Shown: positions 35,131-44,768, numbered from the stretch's first letter. The stretch: 64,000 bases of DNA from Syntrophomonas sp. DTU019 (GCA_913757435.1 CAJYDM010000006.1:62001-126000); one strand, 5' to 3'. Numbers and translations: made by a program. The notes: a model not told the origin generated them from the letters alone.

Positions 35131-37707
35131 TTGTCGAAGTTCACCCCCATGATTGAGCAATATCTGGACATAAAAGGCCAACACCAGGACGCCATTCTTT
35201 TTTTCCGCCTGGGGGATTTTTACGAAATGTTCTTTGAGGATGCCCAGATAGCTTCCCGGGAACTGGATATCGTTCTCACTGCTCGGGACGGTGGTCAGAC
35301 CGAGCGCATCCCCATGTGCGGCATACCATATCATTCTGCCAACGGCTACATAGCTAAATTGATCTCTCAAGGATATAAAATCGCCATCTGTGAACAGGTG
35401 GAAGACCCCAAAGAAGCCAAAGGAATCGTTAAGCGAGAGGTAATCAGGGTAGTTACTCCTGGAACCGTTACCGATGAGAATCTCTTGCCTGAGGACCGCA
35501 ACAATTACCTGGCTGCAGTAGTGGAGGCCAAAAACTGCCTGGGCCTGGCCTGGGTCGATGTATCGACCGGAGAGTTCCTGCTCACAGAATTTACCGGACC
35601 GTCCGCTCTGAACAGCCTTAGCGCTGAACTGCACCGCCTGGCACCGGCGGAATGCCTGATAGACAGCAGTGCCGGGCTTTATTCGCAATACTGGACCAAA
35701 CCTGCCTGGTCTTTGAAAACCGCAGTAGCCGATATACCTGCTGAGGCCCTGGAGCACAGACAAGCTGCGGATATCCTAAAGAAAAATTTCCGCACCGCTA
35801 CCCTGGATGGATTCGGTTTGAAAGATTTTACCGCCGGCCTTCAGGCAGCGGCCGCTATTGTACTATTCCTCCAGGAAACTCAGCAGCAGCATCTGCAGCA
35901 TATCATGTCCCTCAAGATTTACCGCCCCGAGAATTACCTCTTTATAGACAGCGCTTCGCGGCGCAATTTGGAGATAACCGCCAACCTGCGTGAGGGGAGT
36001 AAAACCGGCACATTGTTCAGCATTCTGGACCGGTGTCATACCAGCATGGGCAAACGACTTTTGAGAAGGTGGCTGGAACTGCCCTTGCGGGAGGTCGCTG
36101 CCATCAATGAACGCCTGGAGGGGGTTGAAGAATTATACTCCCAGATAGGCCTGAGAGAAGAGTTGGCAGGCGTATTAGAGCGGGTCTATGACATGGAGCG
36201 ACTCAGCGGCAAGCTGGGCAGCGGCAATGCCAATGCCCGCGATCTGTTGGCCTTAAAGTCATCCTGCCTGGCCTTGACCGATTTGAAAAGGGTGTTACGA
36301 AATTGTCACAATAGTCTGCTCAAGCAGGCAGCTTTGTTGGACAACCTGGAGGATCTGGCCGATCTTATCGAGCGTTCGATAGAAAATGACCCCCCTTTGG
36401 CCTTAAGAGAGGGCGGATTGATCAAGTCTGGTTATGATCCAGAGATCGATGCATTAAAAGCGCTTTCATGTGAAGGGTCCGCCTGGTTGGTGGAGTATGA
36501 GAATAAGGAAAAGGAGCGCACCGGTATTAAATATCTCAAGGTCGGCTTCAACAAGGTTTTCGGTTATTATCTGGAAATAAGCCGCTCCAACCTGCACCTG
36601 GTGCCAGTTGATTATGTACGCAAACAGACACTGGTCAATACCGAGCGTTTCATAACTGAGGAACTGAAGCAATATGAAGATAAAATCCTGGGTGCCCGAG
36701 AACGCCTCTTTAATCTGGAATACGAGGCTTTTGTCCAGGTGCGCGAAGCTCTTACCGTTCACTTAGAACGCATTCAAGACAGCGCCGCTAAAGCAGCCAC
36801 GGTCGATGTACTGCTATCCCTGGCTGAGTGTGCTTTCCGCTATGATTATGTTCGTCCCCGGGTGGATGAAAGTGGTAGAATTGAGATCAAGGGGGGGCGC
36901 CACCCGGTAGTGGAGCATTTCTTGCCGGACAGCCATTTTGTGCCCAACGATATCCGTATGGATTCCGAAGCCTACCGTTTCCTGCTCATAACCGGACCCA
37001 ATATGGGCGGCAAAAGCACCTATATGCGCCAGACTGCCCTAATTGTGATCATGGCCCAGATGGGCAGTTTTGTGCCCGCCCGTGAAGCCTATATCGGGGT
37101 AGCCGACCAGGTCTTCACCCGGGTAGGAGCAAGTGACGATCTGGCTTCTGGTCAGAGCACCTTCATGGTGGAAATGGTTGAGGTGGCCAACATATTGCGC
37201 AACGCCAGCTCAAACAGCCTGGTCATCCTTGATGAAATCGGCCGTGGCACCAGCACCTTTGACGGGCTGAGCATTGCCCGGGCGGTGAGCGAAGACCTGG
37301 CTAAGCGAATTAAAGCGCGCACCCTTTTTGCCACCCATTATCACGAACTGACTACACTGGCAGATGAGACCCAAGGGATAGTCAACCTTTCTGTATCAGT
37401 CAAAGAGAGTGGTGACACAGTGGTCTTTTTAAAAAAGGTCCTGCCGGGAAAAGCTGATAAGAGCTACGGTATTCATGTGGCCAAACTGGCCGGGTTGCCA
37501 GGGCCGGTGCTACAGCGCGCCGAAGAGGTCTTAAAAGGGCTGGAGAATAAGCCCGACAGTTCGCCGCCTGCACAAGTATTGACACAACCTGCTCTGTTTG
37601 GAGCTGATAATGCTTTGCTTACAGCACTGCTCCAATTGGAGGTTGACAACCTCAGCCCGCGTGAGGCTCTAAATATTCTATACCAGTGGAAAAGTGACTT
37701 TAAATGA
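35131..37707 (+). CDS. mutS: DNA mismatch repair ATPase MutS
   Basis: An 858-residue mismatch-recognition protein. The N-terminal mismatch-binding domain has RLGDFYEMF with the Phe-x-Glu wedge (Phe31, Glu33 region). Connector, lever and clamp domains follow. The ATPase carries Walker A GPNMGGKST near 622, then STFMVEMVE, Walker B ILDEIGRGTSTFDG and THYHELT. The start is TTG 35131 after GAGGAGG. It works with MutL, encoded 3 kb downstream after two unrelated genes. The full length and all motifs suggest an active protein. Confidence 0.97.
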   Translation: MSKFTPMIEQYLDIKGQHQDAILFFRLGDFYEMFFEDAQIASRELDIVLTARDGGQTERIPMCGIPYHSANGYIAKLISQGYKIAICEQVEDPKEAKGIVKREVIRVVTPGTVTDENLLPEDRNNYLAAVVEAKNCLGLAWVDVSTGEFLLTEFTGPSALNSLSAELHRLAPAECLIDSSAGLYSQYWTKPAWSLKTAVADIPAEALEHRQAADILKKNFRTATLDGFGLKDFTAGLQAAAAIVLFLQETQQQHLQHIMSLKIYRPENYLFIDSASRRNLEITANLREGSKTGTLFSILDRCHTSMGKRLLRRWLELPLREVAAINERLEGVEELYSQIGLREELAGVLERVYDMERLSGKLGSGNANARDLLALKSSCLALTDLKRVLRNCHNSLLKQAALLDNLEDLADLIERSIENDPPLALREGGLIKSGYDPEIDALKALSCEGSAWLVEYENKEKERTGIKYLKVGFNKVFGYYLEISRSNLHLVPVDYVRKQTLVNTERFITEELKQYEDKILGARERLFNLEYEAFVQVREALTVHLERIQDSAAKAATVDVLLSLAECAFRYDYVRPRVDESGRIEIKGGRHPVVEHFLPDSHFVPNDIRMDSEAYRFLLITGPNMGGKSTYMRQTALIVIMAQMGSFVPAREAYIGVADQVFTRVGASDDLASGQSTFMVEMVEVANILRNASSNSLVILDEIGRGTSTFDGLSIARAVSEDLAKRIKARTLFATHYHELTTLADETQGIVNLSVSVKESGDTVVFLKKVLPGKADKSYGIHVAKLAGLPGPVLQRAEEVLKGLENKPDSSPPAQVLTQPALFGADNALLTALLQLEVDNLSPREALNILYQWKSDFK

Positions 37708-37738
37708 TCTGGTCCAAATAGGAGAAGGAGGTGCTGCC

Positions 37739-39421
37739 ATGTTAATCGGCATCGACGTCGGTGGTACATTCACTGACGGGGTATTATTCGATGACGGCCG
37801 AATATTAGCCGCAGTTAAGAAACCTACTCAGACTGACAACCTGCAGGAGAGCCTTTTGGCGGTTCTGGATGAGCTGTTAGCAGCAGCCCATGGGACTGAC
37901 ATCAACAGGGTGGTGTTGAGCACCACTCTGGTAACCAACCTGCTGGCCACCGGGCAAGGGGAGCCTACCGCACTTTTCATGGTGCCCGGTTATGGGCTGC
38001 CTCACCGGGCATATGACCTGACTGCAAACATCTATTTTTTGCAGGGAGCGGTTGATTTCCGCGGTCGGATCATTGAAAAGATCGATACCAATCAGCTCTT
38101 TGTAGCCCTGCAGGATGTACAGCACAAAGGCATCAAGAGGATCGCGGTGGCCTGTAAATTCTCCAACCGCAACCAGTCCTTGGAACAGCAAATCAGGGAT
38201 GAGATTATGAAAATTGACCCAGAGATGCAAGTTACCATAAGTGCCGAGGTTTCCGGAAAGCTGAACTTTCCGCGCCGTGCCGCCACCACTTATTTCACAG
38301 CCATGACTATGCCAGAGTGGAAGCGCTTCGCCAACCGCATCGAACAAGCCCTGGAAGCCCGCAATTTGGATGCGGAGATTCACATACTCAAGGCCGATGG
38401 GGGCACCATGCCTCTGGCGGCCTCGCTCTCCAATCCCTGTGAAACCATATTCTCCGGCCCTGCCGCCAGCACTATGGGTGCTACTGCACTGAGCCGGGAT
38501 AGACTGAACTCGGTGGTGGTAGATATCGGCGGTACCACTACCGATATATCGCTGTTGATTTCCGGAGAACCCCTCTATGCATCCAAGGGAGCGCGGATTG
38601 ATAAACACTTCACCCATATCAATGCCTTCGCGGTACGCTCGATTGCCCTAGGCGGCGATAGCGTGATCCGCTGCCGGGACAATAGCATCAGGGTAGGTCC
38701 GATGCGCATCGGGGCAGCGGCCTGTTTCGGGGGGGATGAACCCACCGTTACCGATGTTTTCAATGTGTACCATGAATTGAAAGTAGGAGATTGGAATCGC
38801 TCCAGAGAACTGCTGACTACTTTGGCTGAATCTTCCCAAATGTCGCTGCAGAGTCTCTGTTTCTTTGTAGTGGAAACCGTTATGGAACGCTTGAAACGGT
38901 CGATATCTGATATGTTCACTGAATGGGAGAATGAACCGGCTTATAAAGTGTGGGAAGTAGTGCACCGCCGTAAATTCCAATTGGACCGGATCATCGGCAT
39001 AGGGGCGGCAGCCCATGCTATAGTCCCGATCCTGGCCGCAGAAATAGGTGTGCCGGGCTTTGTACACCATTATGCTCCGGTGGCCAACGCCCTGGGGGCA
39101 GCGGTAGTTCGTCCCACCCTGGCCCTGCAACTGCATGTCGACACCGCCAGCAATCTCTATACAGTGGATTCCGGAGGGCTGACCGGCACTCTGCCAGATC
39201 CACGAAAATTTCAACTCACCGATGCCAAAGTTCTGGCCATAAGCTGCTTGGAAGAAGTCAGCCGGGCCAGGGGCATAGATAAATACACCGTAAACGCCAG
39301 TTTTTTTATGGAGGAGCAGTTCAATATGATCCGCGGCTGGGACCGGGTAGGCAAGATCTTTGAGGTTGGGATACAGGTCGCACCCGGATTTATTGAAGAA
39401 TATCAGGGGGTGAGTGAATGA
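37739..39421 (+). CDS. Hydantoinase/oxoprolinase-family ATPase (HyuA-like)
   Basis: A 560-residue protein of the HyuA/oxoprolinase A family. It begins LIGIDVGGTFTDGVLFDDG, the actin-like phosphate-binding loop. A second nucleotide-binding lobe has VVVDIGGTTTDISLL and ATMGATALSRD; FSGPAAS is a further family mark. The family hydrolyses or carboxylates cyclic amides and ketones at the cost of ATP, usually with a HyuB partner; none is present here. ATG 37739 is 8 bases after GGAGG. The stop overlaps the start of the deacetylase-fold gene (ATGA), so the two products are made together. Confidence 0.88.
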   Translation: MLIGIDVGGTFTDGVLFDDGRILAAVKKPTQTDNLQESLLAVLDELLAAAHGTDINRVVLSTTLVTNLLATGQGEPTALFMVPGYGLPHRAYDLTANIYFLQGAVDFRGRIIEKIDTNQLFVALQDVQHKGIKRIAVACKFSNRNQSLEQQIRDEIMKIDPEMQVTISAEVSGKLNFPRRAATTYFTAMTMPEWKRFANRIEQALEARNLDAEIHILKADGGTMPLAASLSNPCETIFSGPAASTMGATALSRDRLNSVVVDIGGTTTDISLLISGEPLYASKGARIDKHFTHINAFAVRSIALGGDSVIRCRDNSIRVGPMRIGAAACFGGDEPTVTDVFNVYHELKVGDWNRSRELLTTLAESSQMSLQSLCFFVVETVMERLKRSISDMFTEWENEPAYKVWEVVHRRKFQLDRIIGIGAAAHAIVPILAAEIGVPGFVHHYAPVANALGAAVVRPTLALQLHVDTASNLYTVDSGGLTGTLPDPRKFQLTDAKVLAISCLEEVSRARGIDKYTVNASFFMEEQFNMIRGWDRVGKIFEVGIQVAPGFIEEYQGVSE

Positions 39422-40764
39422 AGCCGACCGGAATTCTATTTTTTCCGGCCTTTGACTGGGCCATTTCTCCGACCCACCCGGAGCGCGAGGAACGCCTCTT
39501 ATATACCCGTGATCAGATTTTCGAAGAAGGCATAATGGATATGCCTCAGATCCGCGAATACCAGCCGGGTCTGGCCACCTTCAAAGACATCGCCAGGGTG
39601 CATTTCTGCGTACCGGATATAGAATCGCAGATCACCGAAGCACATCTGGTCTCTGCCGGTTCAGCTTTGCGTATGGCTGATGCGGTGGTCACCGGCGAGG
39701 TTAAGAACGGCTTTGCCATCATTCGCCCTCCAGGGCATCACTCCATGACCGTGGTCCATGGCAACCGCGGCTTCTGCAATATCAATAATGAGGCCATTAT
39801 GGTGGAGTACCTGCGCCACAAGTACGGCTTAAAGCGCATCGCCATTGTGGATACTGATGTGCACCACGGAGACGGTACACAGGAGATCTTTTGGGATGAC
39901 CCTGATGTGCTTTTTATCTCTTTCCATCAGGATGGCCGCACTCTGTATCCGGGCAGCGGTTTCATGGACGAGAACGGTGGTCCGATGGCCTATGGGACTA
40001 CTATTAATATCCCACTGTCGCCGCGCACTACCGACGAAGGTATTCTGTTCATACTGGATAACCTGGTGATGCCCCTTTTGGAGGAATTTAAGCCCGATCT
40101 GGTAGTGAATTCAGCCGGGCAGGACAACCATTACAGCGACCCCCTGGCCAATATGTGCTTTACCGCTCAGGGCTATGCCCGCCTCAATCAGCGCCTCAAA
40201 CCTGATATTGCGGTCCTGGAAGGGGGCTATTCAGTGGAGTCAGCCCTGCCTTATATCAACATGGGTCTGATAATGGCCATGGCGGGAATAGATTTTTCCA
40301 ATCTCAAGGAACCGGACTATTCGCCCAACAAATTTAAAGAACCCGCTGGCAACCGGGAAGCCCTGCAGCGCATCGTCGACACCCAGCTCAGGGTGTTCCG
40401 TGAAAGGGAGGAAGTAATAGCCCGGACCAGAGCAAAGAGCGACCGTCCTTTCCGCATGGAACTGCGCAATATATTCTACGACACCGATTATATACACGAA
40501 CAGCAGCGGGTCGAGGTACGCCTCTGCCCGACATGTGCCGGGTTCAGAACTATAGTTTCATCAGCCCGCCATCCTTCCGGCAGGGAATATACGGTAGGCT
40601 GTGTCTCCATTCCCTTCCGGGCTTGTACTCACTGCCGGGAAGAAGGTCAGGCAGCGTATCAGACGCTGCAGCGGTCCAATAATCAACTGGTATACCTGCA
40701 GAACAAGATCGACGATGACTACCGGGTAACCGATACCCGGACCCAACAGGAGATAAAGCTGTAA
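39418..40764 (+). CDS. Histone-deacetylase-family amidohydrolase with C-terminal zinc-ribbon-like tail
   Basis: A 448-residue zinc amidohydrolase of the HDAC/acetoin-utilisation superfamily. Active-site marks: RPPGHHSM, FCNINNEAI, the metal ligands in DTDVHHGDGTQEIF, the third ligand in SAGQDNHYSDPL, and the catalytic Tyr in GGYS. Residues about 365-448 are unusual: CPTC and later CTHC are spaced like a zinc ribbon. It would deacetylate a small amide or polyamine-like substrate. It overlaps the hydantoinase gene by 4 bases and ends 1 base before mutL. Confidence 0.9.
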   Translation: MKPTGILFFPAFDWAISPTHPEREERLLYTRDQIFEEGIMDMPQIREYQPGLATFKDIARVHFCVPDIESQITEAHLVSAGSALRMADAVVTGEVKNGFAIIRPPGHHSMTVVHGNRGFCNINNEAIMVEYLRHKYGLKRIAIVDTDVHHGDGTQEIFWDDPDVLFISFHQDGRTLYPGSGFMDENGGPMAYGTTINIPLSPRTTDEGILFILDNLVMPLLEEFKPDLVVNSAGQDNHYSDPLANMCFTAQGYARLNQRLKPDIAVLEGGYSVESALPYINMGLIMAMAGIDFSNLKEPDYSPNKFKEPAGNREALQRIVDTQLRVFREREEVIARTRAKSDRPFRMELRNIFYDTDYIHEQQRVEVRLCPTCAGFRTIVSSARHPSGREYTVGCVSIPFRACTHCREEGQAAYQTLQRSNNQLVYLQNKIDDDYRVTDTRTQQEIKL

Positions 40765-40765
40765 C

Positions 40766-42496
40766 ATGTCCATCAGGCTTTTGCGCGATGAGCTGATAAA
40801 TAAAATCGCCGCCGGGGAGGTCATTGAAAGGCCGGCTTCGGTAGTCAAGGAACTGCTGGAAAACGCCATCGATGCCGGAGCTTCACGTATCGCAGTGCGT
40901 ATCAGCGGCGGAGGGAGCAGGAGCATTGAGGTGGAGGACGATGGCCAGGGCATCCCGCTGGCCGAGGTCCCGTTGGCCTTCCAGCGCCATGCCACCAGCA
41001 AGTTGAGTTCAGAGAGCGACCTGCAGCAGATTTTGACCATGGGATTTCGCGGTGAGGCCTTGCCCAGTATCGCGGCAGTGGCGAAGGTGCAGGTATACAG
41101 CCGTCATGCTGATGAGGCCGGAATGTATTTTCGCATCGAGGGCGGAAAAACCCTGGCATGCGAAGAGCGGCAGTCTCTGCCCGGTACCCGTATGCTGGTT
41201 GAAGACCTTTTCTATAACACTCCGGCACGCAAACACTTTCAAAAGTCCCCGGTCAGCGAAGGGATTTTCATCAACGAGCTGGTGGGGCGTTACGCTTTAG
41301 CCCGTCCCGATATATCCATTTCCTTCAGCAGCGAAGGGCGTCTATATTATAAGACCCCGGGCAATGGTGAGCTAAAAGATGCTATCATCGCAGTGCATGG
41401 TTCCAGCTTGATGGAGCAGCTCCTGGCCTTCACTTATGAAGGCGATAAAATCTCGTTAAGTGGTTATATTTCCCGGCCGGAACTGAAGAAGTCCAACCGT
41501 AAACTGCAGTTGTTCTATATAAACCACCGTCCCATTCGCAGTCCGCTTTTATACCGGGCTGTGGATCAGGCCTATCAGGGCGTATTAGTATCGCGGGAGT
41601 TCCCGGTGGCTATAGTCAACCTCTCTATCGATCCAGAAGCGGTAGATGTAAATGTGCATCCCCAGAAAATTGAAGTCCGCTTTCGTCGTGACCAGGAGGT
41701 ATTTCGAGCCGTTAATGAGGTGTTAAAAAACCGCCTCGGGGAATATCAGGTCAGCTTCAACGGCTATAAACATTCCCGTGATGAAAGCGCTGCTGGAACT
41801 GACCTGGCTGAGGCCATAGCCAAGCACTGGATCTCTGGGAGTCTACCCAGTTTTCAAAACCATAGGCAGTACCCCATGCCCCCGCCTAAAACCATACAGG
41901 CTGAATCGCAACCAGGACCGGAGCATAATGATGCCAGGAGCCTGGATATCATAGGGCAGTTTCATGATGCCTACATACTGGCAGAAATAGACCAGTCTCT
42001 ATTTATCGTGGACCAGCATGCCGCCCATGAGCGGATTATTTTCAGCCGCCTGTTAGAAGGTCAGAATGAAAAAGATCAAGCCCGCCAGGAGCTTATGTTT
42101 CCCATCGTGCTAGAACTATCTGTAGCACAGACCGACCTGTTGCAGGAACAGCTGGCTTTCTTTGCCGGGCTGGGTTTCGACATTGATCTGCTAGGGCATA
42201 ATACCATAATAATTCGTGCCGTGCCTGCAGGTTTGAACGGCCAGGAAGAACGGACGGTGGTAGAAATGCTGGATGCCGCTCATTTGGAGGCCGGGGATCA
42301 ATGGCGCCGCAACGCCCTGATCAGCATGGCCTGTCATCAGGCTGTCAAAGCCGGCCAATCCCTAAGCAGGGCGGAAATGTTGAATTTGATGGCGGATTTG
42401 CTGGATACCCCGGATTACAAATACTGTCCCCATGGACGACCGACTTTGATCAGGATATCTTCTCAGGATATGGAACGGATGTTCAAGCGTTATTGA
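40766..42496 (+). CDS. mutL: DNA mismatch repair protein MutL, altered endonuclease motif
   Basis: A 576-residue MutL. The GHKL ATPase has ELLENAIDAGASRI, DDGQGI, RHATSKL and GFRGEALPSI. The C-terminal dimer/endonuclease domain contains DQHAAHE near residue 415, ACHQAVKAG, CPHGRPT and the final FKR. The expected DQHAxxExxxxE motif lacks its last Glu: the sequence reads DQHAAHERIIFS, with Ser at that place. Other metal-site parts are present. The ATG at 40766 lies almost directly after the upstream stop, so translation is coupled. Confidence 0.95.
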   Translation: MSIRLLRDELINKIAAGEVIERPASVVKELLENAIDAGASRIAVRISGGGSRSIEVEDDGQGIPLAEVPLAFQRHATSKLSSESDLQQILTMGFRGEALPSIAAVAKVQVYSRHADEAGMYFRIEGGKTLACEERQSLPGTRMLVEDLFYNTPARKHFQKSPVSEGIFINELVGRYALARPDISISFSSEGRLYYKTPGNGELKDAIIAVHGSSLMEQLLAFTYEGDKISLSGYISRPELKKSNRKLQLFYINHRPIRSPLLYRAVDQAYQGVLVSREFPVAIVNLSIDPEAVDVNVHPQKIEVRFRRDQEVFRAVNEVLKNRLGEYQVSFNGYKHSRDESAAGTDLAEAIAKHWISGSLPSFQNHRQYPMPPPKTIQAESQPGPEHNDARSLDIIGQFHDAYILAEIDQSLFIVDQHAAHERIIFSRLLEGQNEKDQARQELMFPIVLELSVAQTDLLQEQLAFFAGLGFDIDLLGHNTIIIRAVPAGLNGQEERTVVEMLDAAHLEAGDQWRRNALISMACHQAVKAGQSLSRAEMLNLMADLLDTPDYKYCPHGRPTLIRISSQDMERMFKRY

Positions 42497-42504
42497 GGAC
42501 CAAA

Positions 42505-43308
42505 ATGAAGATCGTAGCTACCACCACTCAGTCCAGGCCGGAACCGGACTGCTTATTCCGGTATTTCTTAAAGGACAGTGGCTTTGATTACATACCCCGT
42601 AAGGGTAGAGGACTGAAAACAATTCAGCATGACAGCCAGGCTGATGCCGTCGTGGTATGGCAGGATAGCGGACCGGTGATGTATATCGGGGATAACAAGT
42701 TTTTCTTCCATCCCAGCATGGCCAAGGTGCGCCTCAGTGCCTACCGTAAAAAGGGACAGCTCGACCCGCTCATCGAAGCAGCTGGTGTGAATCCCGGAGA
42801 TAGTATATTGGACTGTACCCTGGGGTTAGGGGCAGATAGCATTGTCCTGGCTTACTTTTGTAAAGGCCCGGTGGTGGCTCTGGAATCCTCTCCGGCTATA
42901 GCATATACCGTTAAATGGGGCATGCGGCTTTACAAATCCCCGCTGCTCTGGCTCAGTGAAGCCATTCAGCGCGTTAATGTGCTGGCTGCGGACCATCTTT
43001 GCCATTTGGCAAGCCTTCCGGACGATTGTTATGATCTGGTTTATTTTGATCCTATGTTCAGAAGGCCTCTGTTAAAAAGTGAGACTTTGAGCCCAGTGCG
43101 CCTGCTGGGCGATCTCCAACCGTTGAGTGAGGAAGCGGTGCGCGAAGCCTGCAGGGTAGCTAAAAAACGGGTCTTGATCAAAGAGCGGGCGGGCAGCCCC
43201 GAATTTGAACGCCTGGGATGCCATCGCACCGTGGGAAGTATTCATAATAGCATACACTTCGGAATAATCGATATTGAGCATGAAAAGGGTGGTGGCACCC
43301 ATGAATAA
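42505..43308 (+). CDS. Class I SAM-dependent methyltransferase (RsmJ-like)
   Basis: A 267-residue protein. The SAM-binding motif I is SILDCTLGLGADSIVLAYF near residue 98, motif II is VVALESSP, and the active-site loop is LVYFDPMF. The pattern DPMF with a family-typical long N-terminal extension resembles RsmJ-like rRNA methyltransferases, but the RNA target is inferred. The ATG at 42505 lies 8 bases after the mutL stop. Its last 8 bases overlap the miaA start. It is usually found between mutL and miaA in this group of bacteria. Confidence 0.82.
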   Translation: MKIVATTTQSRPEPDCLFRYFLKDSGFDYIPRKGRGLKTIQHDSQADAVVVWQDSGPVMYIGDNKFFFHPSMAKVRLSAYRKKGQLDPLIEAAGVNPGDSILDCTLGLGADSIVLAYFCKGPVVALESSPAIAYTVKWGMRLYKSPLLWLSEAIQRVNVLAADHLCHLASLPDDCYDLVYFDPMFRRPLLKSETLSPVRLLGDLQPLSEEAVREACRVAKKRVLIKERAGSPEFERLGCHRTVGSIHNSIHFGIIDIEHEKGGGTHE

Positions 43309-44224
43309 ACTGCTCGCCATAGTTGGACCGACTGCCAGCGGTAAAACCAGCCTGGCTGTTGAACTGGCTGAAATATTGCACGGGGAGATCCTTTCCTGTG
43401 ACTCTATGCAGGTTTATCGGGGCATGGATATCGGTACTGCCAAAGCCAGCGCCGTGGAGCAGGCCAGGGTGAAGCATCATCTCATCGACATAGTGGAACC
43501 TACCGAAGAATTCAGCGTAGCTCAGTACCAGCAGTTAGCCAAGGCTGCTATTGAAGAACTGAATCGATCCGGTATCATACCTATACTAACCGGGGGAACC
43601 GGTTTGTATTATCAAGCCGTGGTCGATGATTATCAGTTTTACCCCATGGCCAAACGGCAGGTTATCAGGGACTATTGGAACAAGATGGTGTCAATCTATG
43701 GGCTGGATTTTGCCTATGAGCGCCTCAGAACAGTCGATCCAGAATATGCGGCTAAGATCGGTGCAAAAGACCAAAAGCGTATGGTAAGAGCCCTGGAGGT
43801 TTTCGAATTGACTGGAAAACCATTTTCTCGGTATCAGGTTCGTCAACGCGACACCTATCAGTTGATAGCGATCGGTCTCAGTATGGAACGCGACCAACTG
43901 TATGCCCGCATTGATCAACGCGTCGATACAATGTTGGAAGCGGGGTTGGTGGAGGAAGTCATTAAACTGCGCCAGCAGGGATGCACCCTGGAACATACTT
44001 CCATGCAGGCCTTAGGGTACAAACAGGTCATGTACTATTTGGAAGGGTTTGTTACCAGGCCAGTGATGATAGAGGAAATCAAAAGGGAAACCCGGCATTT
44101 CGCCAAACGTCAGATGACCTGGTTTAGAAAGGATCGGCGCGTCAAATGGCTGCAACCTGACGATATTAATGATACCGAACTGTTAGCAAAAAATATTTCT
44201 CTGCATCTGGCAGGACAAATTTAG
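43301..44224 (+). CDS. miaA: tRNA dimethylallyltransferase
   Basis: A 307-residue enzyme that attaches an isopentenyl group to A37 of tRNAs reading UNN codons, the substrate for MiaB. The P-loop is GPTASGKTS at residues 8-16. Further marks are LSCDSMQVYRGMDIGTAKAS, HHLIDIVEP, PILTGGTGLYYQAV and QTMTW-type QMTWFRKD near the C-terminus. The start is ATG 43301, with AAGGGTGG upstream, overlapping the methyltransferase gene end. Hfq follows 72 bases downstream, a classic neighbour. Confidence 0.96.
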   Translation: MNKLLAIVGPTASGKTSLAVELAEILHGEILSCDSMQVYRGMDIGTAKASAVEQARVKHHLIDIVEPTEEFSVAQYQQLAKAAIEELNRSGIIPILTGGTGLYYQAVVDDYQFYPMAKRQVIRDYWNKMVSIYGLDFAYERLRTVDPEYAAKIGAKDQKRMVRALEVFELTGKPFSRYQVRQRDTYQLIAIGLSMERDQLYARIDQRVDTMLEAGLVEEVIKLRQQGCTLEHTSMQALGYKQVMYYLEGFVTRPVMIEEIKRETRHFAKRQMTWFRKDRRVKWLQPDDINDTELLAKNISLHLAGQI

Positions 44225-44296
44225 GACTTGTAGAAATCTCTACTGAGAGAGATAATAAAGATTACATGAGTTTTCATTTAATGGAGGGGTTAGTAA

Positions 44297-44548
44297 ATGT
44301 CGAAGAGCCAAGTCAACTTGCAGGATACATTCTTAAATTTGGTTAGAAAAGATAAGACCCCGGTCACCATCTACCTTATAAATGGCTTCCAGATCAAAGG
44401 GTTGGTGAAGGGCTTTGATAATTTTACCGTGATCGTTGAACTGGACAATAAGCAGCAATTGGTATACAAACACGCCATTTCCACTGTTGCCCCGATGCGT
44501 CCCTTAAGCATGTTCAATCTTGATTTCAGGAATGAGGAAGATAAATAA
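44297..44548 (+). CDS. hfq: RNA chaperone Hfq
   Basis: An 83-residue Sm-like protein that forms hexameric rings and binds small RNAs and poly(A/U) tracts. Sm1 is [20 protein letters not shown] with the conserved Gln and Phe; Sm2 contains [12 protein letters not shown] (usually YKHAIST). The C-terminal tail is short, as in Gram-positive forms. The ATG at 44297 follows GGAGGGG. It is the last gene of the long run; a strong terminator follows at 44578. Confidence 0.97.
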   Translation: MSKSQVNLQDTFLNLVRKDKTPVTIYLINGFQIKGLVKGFDNFTVIVELDNKQQLVYKHAISTVAPMRPLSMFNLDFRNEEDK

Positions 44549-44577
44549 GCTTGAAAGTTCAAAATAGCGGCTATTAA

Positions 44578-44600
44578 CCCTGTTCTGTGAACAGGGTTTT
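44578..44600 (+). terminator. Rho-independent terminator after hfq
   Basis: CCCTGTTC-TGT-GAACAGGG with a five-base T run directly after it. It closes the miaB-to-hfq gene run. Confidence 0.93.
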
Positions 44601-44731
44601 TAAATGGACTCATTGGGGACGGCAGACGGTAGACCCATTATATGTGGGCTGCCTATACATAATTGGGACTGTCTGGCGGTAAGCACAAAATGTATCAGCT
44701 GATATAAGTAGCACCACTTTTGTCTGCCTGT

Positions 44732-44740
44732 CATATGATA
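44732..44740 (+). promoter_or_regulatory. Possible mother-cell sigma -10 element before spoVK
   Basis: CATATGATA matches the CATANNNTA -10 pattern of sporulation sigma factors of the SigE/SigK type, 28 bases before the GTG of the SpoVK-like gene. The matching -35 is not clear. Confidence 0.3.
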
Positions 44741-44768
44741 GGGTACAACAGATAGGAGTAGTGATGCT

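Noticed and set aside
37694-37738. Upstream start of the hydantoinase gene inside mutS
   Set aside because: The ATG at 37739 has a strong GGAGG and the family sequence begins there (LIGIDVGGTFTDG).
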